DNA of 64,000 nt, from NCBI GenBank assembly GCA_016125385.1, contig WGLV01000008.1, positions 1 through 64,000 of the forward strand. Direction: 5' to 3'. Below are positions 61,362 through 64,000 of the stretch, piece by piece (the first letter of the stretch is position 1; each line of letters begins with the position of its first letter). The notes under the pieces are model-generated. The model did no database searches, was not told the DNA's origin, and saw only the letters and a list, made by a program, of their open reading frames with translations. The DNA is from a bacterium. Its GTDB lineage: Bacteria; Hinthialibacterota; Hinthialibacteria; Hinthialibacterales; Hinthialibacteraceae. A program made the translations under genes and the position numbers.

Positions 61362-62180
61362 ATGACTGATAATTCAAATATCACTCGTCCCCGGAGTCAG
61401 TGGGATATCCGGCTGGGGTCGGTTCAACGGTACTGGATGTGTTCGTTCCATTCACGAACCCTGCCGCTGTATATCGTGACGGAATACCCCAAGTCGGGCG
61501 GCAGCTGGTTCGGCCAGATGCTGGCCGCGTATTTCGGCGTCCCTTTTCCACGTAACCGCCGCCCCTCGTTTGAATCATGCGTCATGCACGGTCATTACCT
61601 GTACAATCCGCTTTTTCACAACGTATTTTGCGTGGTGCGCGATGGCCGAGATGTAATGGTCTCCGCCTATTTTCACTTGTTCTTTCAGCATGACCGAGCT
61701 CATCCCGGCGTTATCGAAGCCAATCGCCGCATGGCGCCGTTCGATGATTATGAAAACGTGCGCGAAAACCTGCCCGCGTTCATCGATTTCATGTTCGGCC
61801 GGGGCGCGCGCCGCGTGTTCCGCGTCCGCTGGGATCGGCTCATCGATTCATGGAACGGCCGCGCCGGCGCCGTGGTGAAATACGAAGACCTGCTCGCGAA
61901 TGCCGCGGAGACGACCGCGCTCGCCATCGAAAGCGTCACCGGAAATCCCGCCGACCGGGAGCGCCTCGCCGAAATCGGCGAACGGTTTTCCTTTGAAAAC
62001 CAGACCCGGCGCAGGCCGGGAGAAGAAAACCGGTCCAGTTTTTTGCGCAAGGGAATCGCCGGCGACTGGAAAAACCACTTCACTCGCGCCGCCTGTGAAG
62101 CGTTCGACCGGCACGGCGGTGAAACGTTGATCCGTCTCGGATATGAAAGCGACCGGTCGTGGATTGACCGGGGTTTATAA
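61362..62180 (+). CDS. PAPS-dependent sulfotransferase
   Basis: Protein of 272 residues of the sulfotransferase superfamily, moving sulfate from PAPS to a hydroxyl acceptor. The 5' phosphosulfate loop is YPKSGGSWFGQML and the 3' phosphate site VVRDGRDVMVSAYFH. C-terminal RRRPGEENRSSFLRKGIAGD is the typical closing loop that contacts PAPS. Its place among glycan genes suggests sulfation of the exopolysaccharide. The last six bases overlap the convergent glycosyltransferase gene. Confidence 0.9.
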   Translation: MTDNSNITRPRSQWDIRLGSVQRYWMCSFHSRTLPLYIVTEYPKSGGSWFGQMLAAYFGVPFPRNRRPSFESCVMHGHYLYNPLFHNVFCVVRDGRDVMVSAYFHLFFQHDRAHPGVIEANRRMAPFDDYENVRENLPAFIDFMFGRGARRVFRVRWDRLIDSWNGRAGAVVKYEDLLANAAETTALAIESVTGNPADRERLAEIGERFSFENQTRRRPGEENRSSFLRKGIAGDWKNHFTRAACEAFDRHGGETLIRLGYESDRSWIDRGL

Positions 62181-63383
62181 CCCGTCGGGGCGGGCGCGCT
62201 GAATCGCCGCCTGATAAATCGCCATCAACTGCTGATAATTGGCTTCTTCGGCGAAGCGGTCCTGATACGCCTCCAACGCGGCTTCCGACATCAACCGCCG
62301 CTCATCCGCGTTCATCCGGGTTGCGCGCTTCAGCGTCTCCGCCAGCGACGCCGCGTCATTCGGCGTAAACGGCAGGGCGTTTCGCCCTTCGTCAACCAGG
62401 TCGGGAAACGGCCCGTGATGGGGAACGATGACGGGAACACCGAGAGAAAACGCCTCCAGCACCGTCATCGGGCAGCCTTCATAACTGCGCGATGGCAACA
62501 CCAGAAACCGGGACGACGACGCTTCGCGCAGGGCGTCGTCATGGTCGAGGCGTCCGCGCCATTCGATATCGCCGCGTTCACGGGTCGCGTCGCGCAGCCA
62601 TTCGCCTTCCGGCCCCTCGCCGATCAGAATCAGCGACCAGCCTGGCGGCGAGGCGAGTATCCAGGCTTCGATCAACAGATCGACGCCTTTGTTCCGATCG
62701 AGACCGCCGATGAAGACAAAGCGGTTCATGCGCTGCGATTCCGGCGCTCGAAGCGCTTCATGCGGCTCGGTGAAATTCGGTTTGACGTACACCCGTTCGG
62801 CGGGCAATCCAGATCGGATCATGATCGAACGGGCGAATTCGCTCAGTACGATAGTTGCGTCAACCGTGCGGCGCCACGTACCCAGCGCGCGGTGAACGAG
62901 CTGATTGAGTACGATGGCGAGACCGATCAGACGAGAGTTTTTAAAGCGGCATTGATGCAACAGCGCGGGCCACGGCAAACGCCCAATGCACAGTTGGCAC
63001 GTCGCGCCTCCGCGCGTCAAAACGGTGGCGGCGCAGACCAGCCGGTAATTATGCAGCGTCATAACCAGCGGAACTCCGCATCGCCGGGCCGCCCACATGA
63101 CGCTCGGCGACAGCGCGACGAAAGTATTATGCACGTGAATCACGTCGGGCCTGAATTCTTCAATGGCGTGAAGCGCCGCCCGGTACGACCGGCGCGACCA
63201 GATGCCCTCGACGCATCCCGTGAACTTGCCCCAGATATGGGAAGCCTCGATCGAAGCGTTTTCGCCGAGCAGCAGCCGAACCTCGTGCCCGCGCGATTCA
63301 AGCAGGTTTCGCTCATGGTCAACCACGGCGTCTTCACCGCCGAGGCCCTTCTGATAACGGCAATGCAGCTGAAGTATTTTCAT
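62175..63383 (-). CDS. Glycosyltransferase, GT4 family
   Basis: Two-Rossmann-domain retaining glycosyltransferase of 402 residues. N-terminal nucleotide-independent domain LQLHCRYQKGLGGEDAVVDH and VIHVHNTFVALSPS; C-terminal donor domain RFVFIGGLDRNKGVDLLIEA and the E-x7-E region RSYEGCPMTVLEAFSLGVPV. It would add one sugar to the growing repeat unit at the inner membrane face. Convergent with the sulfotransferase and divergent from the last gene. Confidence 0.9.
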   Translation of the reverse strand: MKILQLHCRYQKGLGGEDAVVDHERNLLESRGHEVRLLLGENASIEASHIWGKFTGCVEGIWSRRSYRAALHAIEEFRPDVIHVHNTFVALSPSVMWAARRCGVPLVMTLHNYRLVCAATVLTRGGATCQLCIGRLPWPALLHQCRFKNSRLIGLAIVLNQLVHRALGTWRRTVDATIVLSEFARSIMIRSGLPAERVYVKPNFTEPHEALRAPESQRMNRFVFIGGLDRNKGVDLLIEAWILASPPGWSLILIGEGPEGEWLRDATRERGDIEWRGRLDHDDALREASSSRFLVLPSRSYEGCPMTVLEAFSLGVPVIVPHHGPFPDLVDEGRNALPFTPNDAASLAETLKRATRMNADERRLMSEAALEAYQDRFAEEANYQQLMAIYQAAIQRARPDGL

Positions 63384-63482
63384 AAATTTCGGTTCTTAAT
63401 CGCGATTCCTCCAGCGAATCGCAAAGATTCGGGTGTATTCTATCCGAATCCACCTCAAGCCAGTACACATGAATGCGATTAA

Positions 63483-64000
63483 ATGAATCTGGATGAACAA
63501 CGGGAACGCCCCATGACCCATCAACCGCCGAGCGTGCGCTTCATCAACACCTACCCGCCCGTCACGCCGACGTATGAAAACTCCGCCGCCGCGTTTCACG
63601 ATCTCGGTTGGCGCCCTCGTTTTCTGATTCTCGACGCAGGGTATCGAAGCGGTCAAACGCACGATCTGGCCGAATCCGACTGCGAAATCATATATACCAG
63701 CCGCTGGATGCGAAAACAGCGCTCACTCCTCAAAGCCTGGTACGCTCTCGCCGCCGCATGGACCCTGCTCGCCCGCCCGGCGAGTGCACATATTTTTCTA
63801 TCGCAACCGCCCCTTTTTTTTATTATCGGAGCATGGATTTCCCGCATGCGCGGCGTGCCGTACGTCTTGCACGTTATGGATCTCTACCCCGATTTTCTGA
63901 ACGCGCGCGGTTTTCTTCACCGTGATGGATGGCTCTATCGCCTGCTTGACAGGTTCGCGCGCTCCGCGTTTCATCACGCCGCCGGAACCATCGTGATCGG
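63483..64000 (+). CDS. Glycosyltransferase, GT4/WbuB-like, N-terminal part (cut by window end)
   Basis: A frame opens with ATG at 63483 (or ATG at 63513) and runs without stop to the end of the window, at least 172 codons. It begins TYPPVTPTYENSAAAFHDLG and contains HIFLSQPPLFFIIGAWISR, RGVPYVLHVMDLYPDFL and HHAAGTIVI, the N-terminal acceptor domain pattern of WbuB-like GT4 enzymes. The donor domain lies beyond the window. Start choice is open: GGGAA lies before the 63513 ATG. It is divergent from the GT4 gene at 62175. Confidence 0.85.
   Translation, partial: MNLDEQRERPMTHQPPSVRFINTYPPVTPTYENSAAAFHDLGWRPRFLILDAGYRSGQTHDLAESDCEIIYTSRWMRKQRSLLKAWYALAAAWTLLARPASAHIFLSQPPLFFIIGAWISRMRGVPYVLHVMDLYPDFLNARGFLHRDGWLYRLLDRFARSAFHHAAGTIVI

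Overview
This window is a moderately GC-rich stretch of bacterial chromosome with about 48 protein genes, one tRNA, several intrinsic terminators and no rRNA, phage, transposase or CRISPR array. The cell plan looks Gram-negative: a Wza/Wzc-type export system, Sec and Tat signal peptides, lipoproteins. Many enzymes carry twin-arginine leaders (two sulfatases, a gamma-glutamyltransferase family protein, a nitrilase-like hydrolase, enolase-superfamily dehydratases). That profile recalls uncultured polysaccharide-degrading lineages such as Hydrogenedentota, Lentisphaerota, Poribacteria or other PVC-like groups; this assignment is inference only and no marker gene here settles it.

Layout. 0-12.7 kb: the tail of a hybrid sensor kinase, a small membrane protein, a CbpA-type DnaJ, a 1090-residue secreted protein with duplicated beta-sandwich domains, a PflX-type radical SAM protein, a phosphodiester glycosidase, threonine synthase and an apiosidase-like glycosidase. 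13-19.7 kb: one minus-strand operon for sugar-acid use (enolase-superfamily dehydratase, RraA-like aldolase, a fused TctC-TctB, TctA, and a ManD/RspA-like dehydratase), headed by an 18-bp perfect palindrome lying against a promoter. Both dehydratases and the RraA protein have export signals, which suggests part of the pathway works outside the cytoplasm. 19.8-24.1 kb: three plus-strand genes for exported hydrolases. 24.1-29.8 kb: a minus-strand run of tRNA-Tyr, tyrS, hisH, hisF, an ATP-grasp protein and a GHMP kinase, followed by a small lipoprotein. The TyrRS is of the archaeal/eukaryotic type, and its adjacent tRNA-Tyr has a bacterial long-variable-arm body with the archaeal C1:G72 pair; this is the most striking feature of the window. 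30-38.5 kb: a CDP-paratose-epimerase-like gene, a DUF4434 protein, another sulfatase, and three secreted proteins of unknown function with AT-richer DNA, one with a frameshift at a homopolymer in its signal peptide. 39-46.2 kb: a complete pstS-pstC-pstA-pstB-phoU phosphate operon with a candidate Pho box and a hairpin between pstS and pstC. 46.2-51.6 kb: a DUF4432 mutarotase-like protein, an M1 aminopeptidase fused to HEAT-like repeats, and sucC without sucD. 51.6-64 kb: an exopolysaccharide locus (STAS-PilZ protein, Wza, Wzc-type autokinase, VanZ-like protein, a beta-helix protein, a sugar-phosphate transferase, a flippase, a sulfotransferase and two GT4 glycosyltransferases, the last cut by the window end).

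Taken together the window describes a bacterium that takes up sugar acids, removes sulfate and glycosyl groups from polymers outside the cytoplasm, responds to phosphate, and makes a probably sulfated surface polysaccharide. All function calls rest on reading motifs by eye; no database search was run.
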